Assembly: GCA_964606695.1 (NCBI GenBank)
Contig: CAZSHG010000040.1
Coordinates: 1 to 22,317 of the forward strand
DNA: 22,317 nt
DNA from: CAZSHG01 sp964606695 [NCBI: uncultured bacterium]
Lineage (GTDB): Bacteria > UBP14 > UBA6098
Reading direction: 5' to 3'
Position numbers and translations under genes: made by a program
In this document: positions 9,569 through 17,339 of the stretch, in pieces
How positions within the stretch are numbered: the stretch's first letter is position 1
How the letters are laid out: the number at the start of each line of letters is the position of its first letter
The notes under the pieces: model-generated
The model's input: the letters and a program-made list of their open reading frames with translations, nothing else
Database searches by the model: none
Told to the model about the DNA's origin: nothing

Positions 9569-9616
9569 TGTTATCAACTATATCAGATAACATATTCAGG
9601 AAAAAACAGTTTTTTC
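9569..9616. repeat. Two dyad symmetries between dinG and folD
   Basis: TGTTATC (9569-9575) and GATAACA (9586-9592) form a 7-bp inverted repeat with a 10-nt loop. It can alternatively be closed by CCTG/CAGG at 9567 and 9597. Just downstream, GAAAAAAC-A-GTTTTTTC (9600-9616) is a 17-nt palindrome with 8-bp arms. Together they could act as a weak terminator for the upstream gene, as operator sites for the promoter at 9628, or neither. The remaining bases of this 173-nt gap hold no ORF. Confidence 0.45.
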
Positions 9617-9627
9617 TAAATTATTGC

Positions 9628-9655
9628 TTGACAGGTTGGCGAATATCACTATAAT
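9628..9655 (+). promoter_or_regulatory. Near-consensus sigma-70 promoter of folD
   Basis: TTGACA (9628-9633) and TATAAT (9650-9655) are both perfect consensus hexamers with a 16-nt spacer. Transcription would start near 9662, leaving a leader of about 50 nt before the folD ATG. This should be a strong constitutive promoter for the three-gene group through 12427. Confidence 0.85.
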
Positions 9656-9710
9656 GAATGGCTTTTGGAATGTATAGCATTAATTAGCCGGTTAGAAATA
9701 GGATTATCGA

Positions 9711-10556
9711 ATGTCAGTTTTACTTTCAGGCAAAGAAATCGCAAATACAATCAAAGAAAAGTTAAAGGGCAAAATAGTCGAATCGAACGGAATACCGGTC
9801 CTTGCCGATGTAATATTTGGCGAAGACGAGGGTAGTTTGATGTATGCTAAATACAAAGCCAAAACCGCTTCTAAACTGGGTATCGAAGTCGAGATAATCC
9901 ACCACCCGGAAGTAAACGCGACCGGGGAAGCTTTAAGCAAGTTAGAGGATATTTCATCGGATACACATTTTCATGGAATAATTCTCGAAGAGCCTTTACC
10001 CGACGGTTTGAATCCATTTCCGTTGCGACAGGCGATACCTCCCGAAAAAGACGTCGATTGCACTACCGCCGCTAATCTCGGTAGAATTATCAGCGGTAAA
10101 CCTCTGTTTTATCCGGCTACCCCGAAAGCTGTTACCGAAGTTCTCAGATATTACGATATTGAAACTGCCGGAAAACACGTCGTAATCCTGGGAAGAAGCC
10201 GGACGGTCGGACTGCCGTTGGCGAACATGTTACTCCGAAAAGAACCCGGCGCCAATGCTACGGTAACGGTTTGCCACAGCAGGACAGAGAACCTCGCGTC
10301 ATTTACAAAGCGGGCGGATATTCTAATCGTAGCCGTTGGAGTTCCGGAATTTATCAAGAAAGAGCATGTGTCCGATAATACGGTGGTTATCGACGTAGGG
10401 ACGAATTATATCGGCGGCAAGTTATACGGAGACATAGATTTTACCAGCGTTGAACCTATCGTTAAGTCGATTACTCCCGTGCCCGGCGGAGTTGGGCCGG
10501 TAACGGTAGCTTCTCTTTTGTCAAACGTTTACGATGCATTCTTAAGACTTCGCTAA
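9711..10556 (+). CDS. folD: Bifunctional methylene-THF dehydrogenase / methenyl-THF cyclohydrolase (divergent FolD)
   Basis: FolD interconverts 5,10-methylene-, 5,10-methenyl- and 10-formyl-tetrahydrofolate using NAD(P). The protein has 281 residues, near the family norm. Recognisable elements are the catalytic Y45-x3-K49 (in YAKYKAK), the 'KDVD' motif (113-116), the Rossmann-fold 'GRSRTVGLPLAN' (161-172), 'CHSRTEN', 'RADILIVAVG' and the signature 'TPVPGGVGPVT' (255-265). The usual 'VQLPLP' reads 'LEEPLP' (92-97), so the Gln that assists catalysis (Q98 in E. coli) is Glu here. 'KDVDGFHPYN' reads 'KDVDCTTAAN'. These changes could alter cyclohydrolase activity or redox preference. It has its own strong promoter and leads a likely operon with the two genes downstream. 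The family is certain; bifunctionality is not proven. Confidence 0.92.
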   Translation: MSVLLSGKEIANTIKEKLKGKIVESNGIPVLADVIFGEDEGSLMYAKYKAKTASKLGIEVEIIHHPEVNATGEALSKLEDISSDTHFHGIILEEPLPDGLNPFPLRQAIPPEKDVDCTTAANLGRIISGKPLFYPATPKAVTEVLRYYDIETAGKHVVILGRSRTVGLPLANMLLRKEPGANATVTVCHSRTENLASFTKRADILIVAVGVPEFIKKEHVSDNTVVIDVGTNYIGGKLYGDIDFTSVEPIVKSITPVPGGVGPVTVASLLSNVYDAFLRLR

Positions 10557-10563
10557 AACTTCA

Positions 10564-10571
10564 GGAAGGAG
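10564..10571 (+). promoter_or_regulatory. Ribosome binding site of the 239-residue protein gene
   Basis: GGAAGGAG ends 8 nt before ATG 10580. It selects this start over the in-frame ATG at 10586. Confidence 0.7.
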
Positions 10572-10579
10572 TCCTCACA

Positions 10580-11299
10580 ATGAAGATGAGTAAAGAACGA
10601 AAAATCGCCAGATTCGATGAGAAATATAAGGATAAAGGCGGTTTCAAGAAGTTCGAAGAGATGGTGAAAGACCTTTGCACTCTTGAAGAAATAGGGAGGC
10701 ATTTCGGTTTCAGCCGTCAAAATACTGCCGGGTTATACCGAAGTTTCTTCGGAGAGCCTTACAGTAAAATCCAGGCCAAGAGAAAGGAAAAGCGGGCTAA
10801 GGAAATCAAGAAACGGAGCACAGATTTGGGAGCTCGTCTGAAAGAATACAGAAAACTGGGCAAGGATAGGAGCGCTAAGAAGACCTACTATACCAAGATA
10901 ATCAAGGAGAAGGCAGAGGAACTTGGTATGGAAACCGAACTAATCGCGCACAGAAACAGTGCCGTAAAGATGAAGGTGAATGGGTATAGCGTGAATATCT
11001 CCGGAACGAATACGGAAACGATTTATCATATTCCTCGCAAGCGCAGACCGAGTATATATTACCGTTTCGCGATAACGAGTAAACCCGTCGATTTCTGTAT
11101 TTTCGTTCTCGATTTGGGTGAAGAGGAAGGTGACGAGCGATACACATGTTACATTATTCCTTTCAATATGATTAAACACCTTACCCTGATTACGCTTAAG
11201 GACAGATATTCCGATTACCGCAGGAAGAAGAACGGCGACCCGCCGAGTAAATATGCAAAATTCCGTAACGCCTGGCACCAACTTGAAAACCCGAAATAG
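10580..11299 (+). CDS. Uncharacterised basic protein with HTH-like N-terminal region
   Basis: I do not recognise this 239-residue protein. The first half is very rich in Lys and Arg. Residues about 25-55 (KDLCTLEEIGRHFGFSR, then QNTAGLYRSFFG) read like a helix-turn-helix, with 'LEEIGRHFG' as the first helix and 'SRQNTAGLYRS' as the recognition helix. A charged, probably helical linker follows. The C-terminal half alternates short beta-like strands (VNGYSVNIS, YYRFAIT, DFCIFVLDL, YTCYIIPF) and ends 'KFRNAWHQL'. That layout loosely recalls restriction-endonuclease-like folds, but I do not see a clear PD-(D/E)xK active site. The start is set by a strong ribosome site. It lies 23 nt after folD and 3 nt before the DUF362 gene, so it is probably co-transcribed with them. 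DNA binding is a reasonable guess; anything more is not supported. Confidence 0.78.
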   Translation: MKMSKERKIARFDEKYKDKGGFKKFEEMVKDLCTLEEIGRHFGFSRQNTAGLYRSFFGEPYSKIQAKRKEKRAKEIKKRSTDLGARLKEYRKLGKDRSAKKTYYTKIIKEKAEELGMETELIAHRNSAVKMKVNGYSVNISGTNTETIYHIPRKRRPSIYYRFAITSKPVDFCIFVLDLGEEEGDERYTCYIIPFNMIKHLTLITLKDRYSDYRRKKNGDPPSKYAKFRNAWHQLENPK

Positions 11300-11302
11300 T
11301 TA

Positions 11303-12427
11303 ATGAACAGCTCGGTTTCTATTATCAGGACGGAGGGCTATCAGGCTCTCCGTTCTTATATTGGTGAGCTTATCGATAATCTCGGCGGATGGGGAAAATA
11401 TATCCGTCCCGGCGAGAGTGTTTTACTTAAGGTCAATCTTCTTTCCGCAAGACAACCGGAACGGGGGGTTACGACCCATCCCGAAGTCGTGAAGGCCGTT
11501 GCGCAAAACCTTATAGATTACGGCGTAACTGTAGCTATAGGCGATTCTCCCGGTGGCGCGGATAAGGGAGTCGAACGGGTTTTCCGTAACACGGGAATGA
11601 TAACCGTCGCTGAGGAGTTAGGTATCCCCTGGGTGAAATTCGAGACCGGGGGGGCAAGACGGATTGACGTGGACGATAGGATAACGCTCTTTTTGACCGA
11701 GGCGGCATCCGATTTCGACCACATCATCAACATGCCGAAACTTAAAACCCATTCGCTGACTCTATTCACGGGCGCGGTAAAGAATCTCTTCGGTATGGTG
11801 CCGGGACTGCGGAAGGCAACATACCACAAGCTTTTCCCCCTTCCAGGTGAATTCGCACGGATGCTGGTCGCGATTTACGCCAATTCGCCGGTTACGCTTC
11901 ATATCATGGACGGCATCGTGGGCATGGAGGGTAACGGTCCGGCCAGCGGGGAGTTGCGCGACGTCCATCTGCTTCTCGCCTCGACCGACGGCGTAGCTCT
12001 CGACGCCGTAGCGAGTTATATTATAGGGATAAAAGAAGGACGGGTGAAGACTACCGTAATCGCCGACAAACAGGGGCTTGGGAACGGAAGATTGAAGAAT
12101 ATAGAAATCGTAAACGGAGATATCGACGACTTCGTTCTGAAAACGCCTTTCAAGCTTCCACCTATGATGCCCGAAGCCGTCATTCCATCATGGTTGGCAA
12201 GGTTTATTGCGGGATTCGTTAAATATCGTCCGGTGCCGATAGACGAAAAATGCGTCCGATGCGGAGTATGCGCCAATCATTGCCCGGTGGATGCAATCAC
12301 GATGCGTGGCGACGAACTGCCCGAATTCGATTACGATAAGTGTATCACCTGCCTATGCTGTCACGAGCTTTGCCCGGAAGAAGCTGTCAAGCTGGATTTG
12401 AACTGGCTGGCGAAGAGATTCGCCTGA
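11303..12427 (+). CDS. DUF362 domain protein with two [4Fe-4S] ferredoxin-type clusters
   Basis: This 374-residue soluble protein has an N-terminal DUF362 domain (about 1-285), recognised by 'GESVLLKVNLL' (37-47), 'GVTTHPEVVKAV', 'IGDSPGG' (79-85), 'NMPKLKTHSLTLFTGAVKNLFG' (split over 143-164) and 'MDGIVGMEGNGPASG' (202-216). A C-terminal dicluster ferredoxin module carries C317-x2-C320-x2-C323-x3-C327-P and C347-x2-C350-x2-C353-x3-C357-P, with one additional Cys at 352. DUF362 proteins are widespread in anaerobes and are presumed redox proteins, but their reaction is unsettled. It starts 3 nt after the previous stop codon with no clear Shine-Dalgarno, so translation is probably coupled. It converges on the VOC gene with a 12-nt gap that has no obvious terminator. 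Neighbouring folD could hint at one-carbon or redox metabolism, but this is only suggestive. Confidence 0.9.
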   Translation: MNSSVSIIRTEGYQALRSYIGELIDNLGGWGKYIRPGESVLLKVNLLSARQPERGVTTHPEVVKAVAQNLIDYGVTVAIGDSPGGADKGVERVFRNTGMITVAEELGIPWVKFETGGARRIDVDDRITLFLTEAASDFDHIINMPKLKTHSLTLFTGAVKNLFGMVPGLRKATYHKLFPLPGEFARMLVAIYANSPVTLHIMDGIVGMEGNGPASGELRDVHLLLASTDGVALDAVASYIIGIKEGRVKTTVIADKQGLGNGRLKNIEIVNGDIDDFVLKTPFKLPPMMPEAVIPSWLARFIAGFVKYRPVPIDEKCVRCGVCANHCPVDAITMRGDELPEFDYDKCITCLCCHELCPEEAVKLDLNWLAKRFA

Positions 12428-12439
12428 GAAAACGATGGC

Positions 12440-12790
12440 CTAAATTGGCGGGATTTCGTGGTTGAAAGACTGGAATTCGAGTGTTCTACCATCTGGATCT
12501 TTCGCCCAGAAATGGTAGATTTCGTAATGTGGGTTATCTTTCGGCGGTTTATCAGCAATATCTTTCAGGCGTTCGTAGGCCGAATCGACTTCGCCTTTCG
12601 TTTGGTAGAAAATCGTAATACATCCTTCAGTTTCCGATTTATTCCTGTCACAGAAACCGAGAAGCAGATTGCCAGATTTGAAAATCGAACACCCTCCCTG
12701 ATCCATCCACAATTCAAGGTCGAGTTTTTGGCTGTAGAATTCGACAATTCGGTCGTAATTCTTTGTTGCGAAAAAAATTATGCCTGCCAT
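12440..12790 (-). CDS. VOC (glyoxalase/bleomycin-resistance) superfamily protein
   Basis: This small protein of 116 residues has the vicinal-oxygen-chelate beta-alpha-beta-beta-beta pattern: an N-terminal strand (AGIIFFATKN), helix 'DRIVEFYSQKLDLELW', strands through 'CSIFKSGNLLLGFC', and a second half ending in the typical 'FWAKDPDGRTLEFQSF'. The 'DPDGRTLEF' motif with its late Glu is characteristic. The Glu (in TLEF) could be a metal ligand; the other ligands are not clear. VOC proteins range from glyoxalases and dioxygenases to antibiotic-binding proteins, and the substrate here is unknown. It is the last gene of the minus-strand operon, 18 nt after gmhA, with GAAGG about 5 nt before its ATG. 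No terminator is visible before the convergent DUF362 gene. Confidence 0.83.
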   Translation of the reverse strand: MAGIIFFATKNYDRIVEFYSQKLDLELWMDQGGCSIFKSGNLLLGFCDRNKSETEGCITIFYQTKGEVDSAYERLKDIADKPPKDNPHYEIYHFWAKDPDGRTLEFQSFNHEIPPI

Positions 12791-12808
12791 TGAAGCCTTC
12801 GGTTATGA

Positions 12809-13387
12809 TTATTTCTCGATATTCCGTTCGATTAATTCGCATATAAAATGAAGCGTAACCCCGTGCGCGCTCTGGATTTGCGGGGTGTTATCGCCCATGA
12901 CGTAGATTGCCATATCGGATTGGCGGGCGAGGTTACAATTGCGGTTTTTCCCTAAAAGGGATATCACTTTTATTCCGTTTGAGCGCGCGTATTTAGCGGC
13001 CTGCACGACATTCGCCGAATTTCCGCTGGTCGAAATAGCGATAAGAACGTCCCCGGGTTTTGCAATAGCTTCGAGCTGGCGTGAGAATATATATTCAAAC
13101 CCGAAATCGTTTGCGATTGCCGTAAGGGCGCTGGTGTCAGTAGTCAGGGCGATTGCTCGGAGGGGCGGTCTTTCTATCCCAATACCCAATTTGCCCACCA
13201 GTTCCGCCGATGCGTGTTGGGCGTCGGCGGCGCTTCCACCGTTACCGATGAAGAAAACCGTGCCGTCCTTTTCGAGGGATTCGACTATCGCCCGTGATAC
13301 CTCGAATATCTTCTCGCGGGATTTCCGCAGGGATTCTATAGCTTTGATAGCATCGTTTATCGTTCTGTTGAAATCGATATCGTGCAT
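12809..13387 (-). CDS. gmhA: Sedoheptulose 7-phosphate isomerase (phosphoheptose isomerase)
   Basis: GmhA converts sedoheptulose 7-phosphate to D-glycero-D-manno-heptose 7-phosphate, the first step toward the heptoses of the LPS inner core or of glycan modifications. At 192 residues it has the same length as the E. coli enzyme. The SIS fold shows 'GNGGSAADAQHASAEL' (48-63) with the catalytic-type E62, phosphate-binding 'STSGNS' (119-124), and 'TPQIQSAHGVTLHFICE' (168-184) with Q172 and H180 at the positions of the E. coli active site. These residues favour GmhA over other SIS proteins such as DiaA. It begins one base after the stop codon of the PorV-like gene and lies in an operon with a phosphomannomutase-type enzyme, consistent with a cell-surface sugar role. 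Confidence 0.9.
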   Translation of the reverse strand: MHDIDFNRTINDAIKAIESLRKSREKIFEVSRAIVESLEKDGTVFFIGNGGSAADAQHASAELVGKLGIGIERPPLRAIALTTDTSALTAIANDFGFEYIFSRQLEAIAKPGDVLIAISTSGNSANVVQAAKYARSNGIKVISLLGKNRNCNLARQSDMAIYVMGDNTPQIQSAHGVTLHFICELIERNIEK

Positions 13388-13388
13388 T

Positions 13389-14309
13389 TTATTCCGTTCC
13401 TATTATCAGGTCGAAGGTGTGGCGCGGGGGCAGTCCTTCGCGCTCCATTCGGAGAGAATACCCTAGCCCGAACTTCGCGAAACCCGCGTCGTAGCGATAT
13501 CCCAGCCCGGCGGTGAAAAGCCCGTTATCCAATCCTATGGCGACTTCGCCGTTTTCGATTGGTTCCAGAGATAGGCCTATGCGATATTCCGGGTCGGCGT
13601 CCTCGTGATATCCGATTTCCGCTGTGATTTCGCTGGGAATGTCCTTAGGGACATATCCGGCACCGAACCGAAGATAACTCGCCAGCGGTTCGTCGCTGGT
13701 TGTTCCGTCGTCCGAGCCGTAAAGGCCTTTGGAATCCCACTGATATTGCATCGCTATGTTACTATAGGACGCGCCTATCAGGATTTGGTCTCGCAAGATT
13801 CGGAGATGCGCACCGATATCGAATCCGGCTATATAGGTCGTCAATTCGTGCAGTTTAGCCTGAACATATTTAGCGTTCGCGCCGATTGTAAATTCCCGCG
13901 TAACGACCTTTGAGAATGTCATGAAGATGGCGTCCTCGCCGTAGTTGAGCATCTCCGTGTGATTACCGCTTATATCACGCCCGTCGATATCGCCGGCATC
14001 GGCGTGCACCCAGGACAGCGCGACAGCCGCATCGTCGCGGAGATTACCGGCGGCGCTGGCGTAATAGAACCATCTATCCAGCGCGAGCATAGCGTAACCC
14101 GACGATCCGCCCCAGCCATCGTAAAGTTGTAGCGCCGCCGGATTGAACCACCCTGAGTTGGCCTCTCCCCCAACTGCTACACCGCATCCGCCCATCCCGG
14201 TCTGTTTCCATCCCACGGGCATGCGCAGGAAAACCGCGGTGTGGCCGGTTTCGGCGAAAAGGGTGAGAATTAATGTCGTAGATAATATTATTATAAATTG
14301 TAATTTCAT
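13389..14309 (-). CDS. PorV/PorQ-like (UPF0164) outer-membrane beta-barrel protein
   Basis: With the start at 14309 the protein has 306 residues and opens with a signal peptide (MKLQFIIILSTTLILTLFA, cleavage near 20-26). The mature N-terminus carries the PorV/UPF0164 signature pattern 'FLRMPVGWKQTGMGGCGVAV' followed by 'SGWFNPAAL', then alternating beta-strands to the C-terminus, as in FadL-like barrels. In Bacteroidetes, PorV carries cargo from the type IX translocon to the attachment complex, while PorQ and other paralogues have related or unknown roles. The frame extends upstream to 14420, but that part lies inside the preceding gene and lacks a signal sequence, so the internal Met is chosen. 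It starts 2 nt after the stop codon of the sorting-domain protein, implying coupled translation and possibly a cargo-carrier relationship (inference). Confidence 0.82.
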   Translation of the reverse strand: MKLQFIIILSTTLILTLFAETGHTAVFLRMPVGWKQTGMGGCGVAVGGEANSGWFNPAALQLYDGWGGSSGYAMLALDRWFYYASAAGNLRDDAAVALSWVHADAGDIDGRDISGNHTEMLNYGEDAIFMTFSKVVTREFTIGANAKYVQAKLHELTTYIAGFDIGAHLRILRDQILIGASYSNIAMQYQWDSKGLYGSDDGTTSDEPLASYLRFGAGYVPKDIPSEITAEIGYHEDADPEYRIGLSLEPIENGEVAIGLDNGLFTAGLGYRYDAGFAKFGLGYSLRMEREGLPPRHTFDLIIGTE

Positions 14310-14311
14310 CG

Positions 14312-15979
14312 CTATTTCACAATCATAAGTTTGCCCCAGGAATCGCCGTCCGGGGTCGTTATTCTGTAGAAATACAGGCCGTTTTCGAGATATGCGCCGT
14401 CCTCCAAGTAACCGTCCCATTGGATTCGGGTTTTCTGGTCTTCGCCGAACACGAGCTCCAGATCGTTTATGGAACCGGCGTCGAAGAAACCGATTGTGCC
14501 GACTTTCTGGATATCGTAATCGAATAATTCGATTTTAATCTCCCAGTCCGTTACCTTATAATAATCGCTCTGCGGTTCGAAAACGAAGAAGCAACTGCCG
14601 TGCTTTCGCGGCGAATAAGGATTCGGATATACGTAAACGAAATCGCGATCGGCTCCATAACCCGCCTGCTGAGAAGCTTCGGCAGGTTCAGGAAAGTGGG
14701 ACAGAATGAACCAGGCCTCGTAATCAAGGGAATCGGGGGCGATAGCGAGACCTTCCGTGTAAGTCCCGACGAAGATGTCGCCGTCGCAATTTGTCACACT
14801 GACGACCTCGTCGAGAAGGATATCGACCGCCAGATTGGTCAACAGGTCGATGCCGTAAATATCGATAGTATCCGCGGTTTCATAACCGGGTGGAAAAAGC
14901 CTTGATAAACCGTGCGTGGATGCCGCCCAGACCGTATCTCCCGTGAATCCCATGTTCCATGTTACGTAGGATTCGCCGGTTTGTTCCCAGGTGGTGGCGT
15001 TATCGAAGGTATATGATATGGCGTCGTAGCCGCCGTCGCTACCGGTTGAGCGTGTGCATCCGAAAAAACCGGTGGAGGACGAGTCGTAGAGGAAATCTAT
15101 TGAGATTATCCAATTTCCCGATATCGTGCCCTCGGCGTAGGGATCCGTGTTCCAGGTAACGATGTAATCGCTGGTCGAATCGACATAGAAGGAATCCACA
15201 TCGACCCAAATTGTGTCATAGACGGCTACGGATTCGGGTAAAAAGTGGCCATTCACGTCTGACCACACCCAGGCAAAATCGTCGGGGCGACCGACGAACA
15301 GGCCTTTGGCGCTACCAGCCCAAATTAAAGGTGGTTCTTCACTAGTATCCGCGGCGATCGAGAAAAAGCGATGCCCCAGGTAGGTAAAATCGATTGAATC
15401 CTGACCGTCAACTACTAATTCTTCCCAGGTCGAACCGCCGTCAGGGGAATAGAGCAGGCCGCCGTAAAAACACGCGGCGTAGATACCAGTGTCTGAACCT
15501 TCCGGGACGATGATAATATCATAAGCGAGTTGCCCGATTCGGCTGGCGCGGCGGACGTCTTGATCTAAGAAGCTGTCGATGTGCGTGAATGTCTCGCCGT
15601 TGTCCCAGCTGGCATAGAAACCGTTGCCCGCGGGAAGACTACCGTTGGGGTCGGCCGGATCTTGGGCGTCGTAGCTTTCCGCGGCGAAAATCCAGTCGCC
15701 TAAAACGGCTAACGCCGAAAAGCCCTTGCCGTCGAGGAAAGATTCCCATGTCGTGCCGCTGTCGCGGGATACAGCTATACCGTTGCCGGTTGAAATCCAT
15801 ATATCGCCGTTGGCGGCATTGTATTCAATATCGCCTATTGCGTTGGACGGTGGCGAGTCCTCCCCTGCAGACAGCGCAATTGCAGGGGTGTTTGGGGTCG
15901 CGCCGTTCGGCAGTTCGATTAATATAGGCGTGGCAATTAGCGCACCGGCTATTAATATAAGGTAAAGAAGTATCTTCAT
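14312..15979 (-). CDS. Secreted Asp-box beta-propeller protein with C-terminal type IX-like sorting domain
   Basis: This 555-residue exported protein has an N-terminal signal peptide (MKILLYLILIAGALIATPIL). The body repeats Asp-box motifs of the S-x-D-x-G-x-T-W type: SRDSGTTWESF, SWDNGETFTH, SPDGGSTWEEL and TFDNATTWEQ. These are typical of BNR/sialidase and photosynthesis-assembly-like beta-propellers. No sialidase catalytic residues are evident, so binding or scaffold function is more likely than hydrolysis. The last 85 or so residues begin 'YVYPNPYSP' and end 'LENGLYFYRITTPDGDSWGKLMIVK' (split), the FlgD/type IX C-terminal domain pattern of FCB-group secreted proteins. It lies 3 nt after the phosphomutase gene and 2 nt before the PorV-like gene in the minus-strand operon. 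Confidence 0.83.
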   Translation of the reverse strand: MKILLYLILIAGALIATPILIELPNGATPNTPAIALSAGEDSPPSNAIGDIEYNAANGDIWISTGNGIAVSRDSGTTWESFLDGKGFSALAVLGDWIFAAESYDAQDPADPNGSLPAGNGFYASWDNGETFTHIDSFLDQDVRRASRIGQLAYDIIIVPEGSDTGIYAACFYGGLLYSPDGGSTWEELVVDGQDSIDFTYLGHRFFSIAADTSEEPPLIWAGSAKGLFVGRPDDFAWVWSDVNGHFLPESVAVYDTIWVDVDSFYVDSTSDYIVTWNTDPYAEGTISGNWIISIDFLYDSSSTGFFGCTRSTGSDGGYDAISYTFDNATTWEQTGESYVTWNMGFTGDTVWAASTHGLSRLFPPGYETADTIDIYGIDLLTNLAVDILLDEVVSVTNCDGDIFVGTYTEGLAIAPDSLDYEAWFILSHFPEPAEASQQAGYGADRDFVYVYPNPYSPRKHGSCFFVFEPQSDYYKVTDWEIKIELFDYDIQKVGTIGFFDAGSINDLELVFGEDQKTRIQWDGYLEDGAYLENGLYFYRITTPDGDSWGKLMIVK

Positions 15980-15982
15980 AGA

Positions 15983-17332
15983 CTACTCTCGAATCAATTT
16001 CAGCGTTTCGCGGACTATTTCGTCCAGCTTTTCTTTGGTCTCGGCTTCGGCGTTGAGACGAATTAGCGGCTCGGTGTTCGATGGACGCAGGTTGACCCAC
16101 CACGTGTCGGCCTCGACAGTGATTCCGTCCAGATCGTCGATCTTGTGACCTTTTGACTCGAAGTATTTGCGGACTTTATCGATTGTCGCCTGACGGTCAT
16201 CGACTTTAGAATTTATCTCGCCGCTACGGTAATAATGGTCTATCTCGGCAATAAGTTCGGAAATGGGTTTATCTGCATCGGAAAGCAGTTCCAGGGCGAC
16301 CAGGAGGGCTATCAGACCGCTATCGGCGAAATAGTTATCACGGAGGTAGAAATGCCCGGAATGCTCGCCTCCGAATATGGCGTTTTCCTTTTTCATAAGC
16401 GGTTTTATTATCGCGTGCCCGACTTTACTACGAACGGCTTTGCCGCCCGTTTGTTCGATAAGTTCCGGCACGGCCCGGCTACATATCAGCGCATAAACAA
16501 CCGTTTCTCCCGGATGCTTTTCGAGTAGGCGTTTGGCTACGAGAGCTGTCAGCATATCTCCACCGACCAGTTCGCCCTTTTCATCGACTATAAAGACGCG
16601 ATCGGCGTCGCCGTCGAATGCCGCTCCCAGGTCTATAGAAGGATCGGAAGCTACTTTTTTACGAAGCTCCTCTGTGTTTTCCGGTTCGATTGGGCTTGCG
16701 AGGTGATTCGGGAACGTGCCGTCGAGCTCAAAGAACATCGGCTCGATTTTACATGGTAGGTGCTTGAACACTTTAGGCACCGTCTTGCCCGCCATTCCGT
16801 TACCGGCGTCTATAGCTATATGGAACGGCTTGATTTTCGAAACGTCGATGAATTTAATGCAATGCCGTGCATAATCTTCATCTATGTTCTTATTATGTAT
16901 TTCGCCAGTCCTTTTGGAATCCGGCAGAACTCCGCGCTTCACGAATTCTTTTATCTGCGGTAATCCCTCAGTGCCGGAAAGGGGAATCGCGCCCTCTTTG
17001 CATATTTTGAAACCGCTGTATTCCGGGGGATTGTGGCTGGCGGTTATCATAACTCCAGCCTCTGCGCCGTAATTCCCGACAGCGAAATATATTCCGTCGG
17101 TTGAAACCATTCCGATATCCACGACATCCGCGCCGGCGAAAGTAATCCCTTTCGCTAGGGCGTCGAACATAGAATCGGCGGAAACTCGCATGTCCCGGCC
17201 GACATAAACCTCGTCGCATTTAAGATATTCGACCAGTCCTGCGCCCACAAACTCTGCGATATTTTCGTCCAACTGCCCGGGATATGTTCCTCGTATATCG
17301 TAGGCCTTGAAAATCGATTCGTCGAATTGCAT
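15983..17332 (-). CDS. Phosphomannomutase / phosphoglucomutase (alpha-D-phosphohexomutase)
   Basis: The enzyme moves phosphate between C6 and C1 of mannose or glucose phosphate, feeding GDP-mannose or UDP-glucose synthesis for surface glycans. At 449 residues it fits AlgC/ManB-type enzymes. All four active-site loops are visible: the phosphoserine loop TASHNP (S99), the metal loop DGDADR (240-245), the sugar-binding loop GGEHSGH (321-327), and the phosphate-binding loop RPSNTEP (416-422). The GEHSGH sequence fits dual mannose/glucose specificity and argues against phosphoglucosamine mutase. Its ribosome site AGGAGA overlaps the stop codon of the NAD kinase gene 7 nt upstream, so translation is coupled. 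I leave the symbol blank because manB, algC and pgm cannot be separated from sequence alone. Confidence 0.92.
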   Translation of the reverse strand: MQFDESIFKAYDIRGTYPGQLDENIAEFVGAGLVEYLKCDEVYVGRDMRVSADSMFDALAKGITFAGADVVDIGMVSTDGIYFAVGNYGAEAGVMITASHNPPEYSGFKICKEGAIPLSGTEGLPQIKEFVKRGVLPDSKRTGEIHNKNIDEDYARHCIKFIDVSKIKPFHIAIDAGNGMAGKTVPKVFKHLPCKIEPMFFELDGTFPNHLASPIEPENTEELRKKVASDPSIDLGAAFDGDADRVFIVDEKGELVGGDMLTALVAKRLLEKHPGETVVYALICSRAVPELIEQTGGKAVRSKVGHAIIKPLMKKENAIFGGEHSGHFYLRDNYFADSGLIALLVALELLSDADKPISELIAEIDHYYRSGEINSKVDDRQATIDKVRKYFESKGHKIDDLDGITVEADTWWVNLRPSNTEPLIRLNAEAETKEKLDEIVRETLKLIRE

Positions 17333-17339
17333 TGTTCTC

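Noticed and set aside
14310-14420. Longer N-terminus of the PorV-like protein
   Set aside because: The frame is open to 14420, but this part lies inside the upstream gene, is rich in Arg and lacks a signal peptide. The internal Met at 14309 begins a clear signal sequence.
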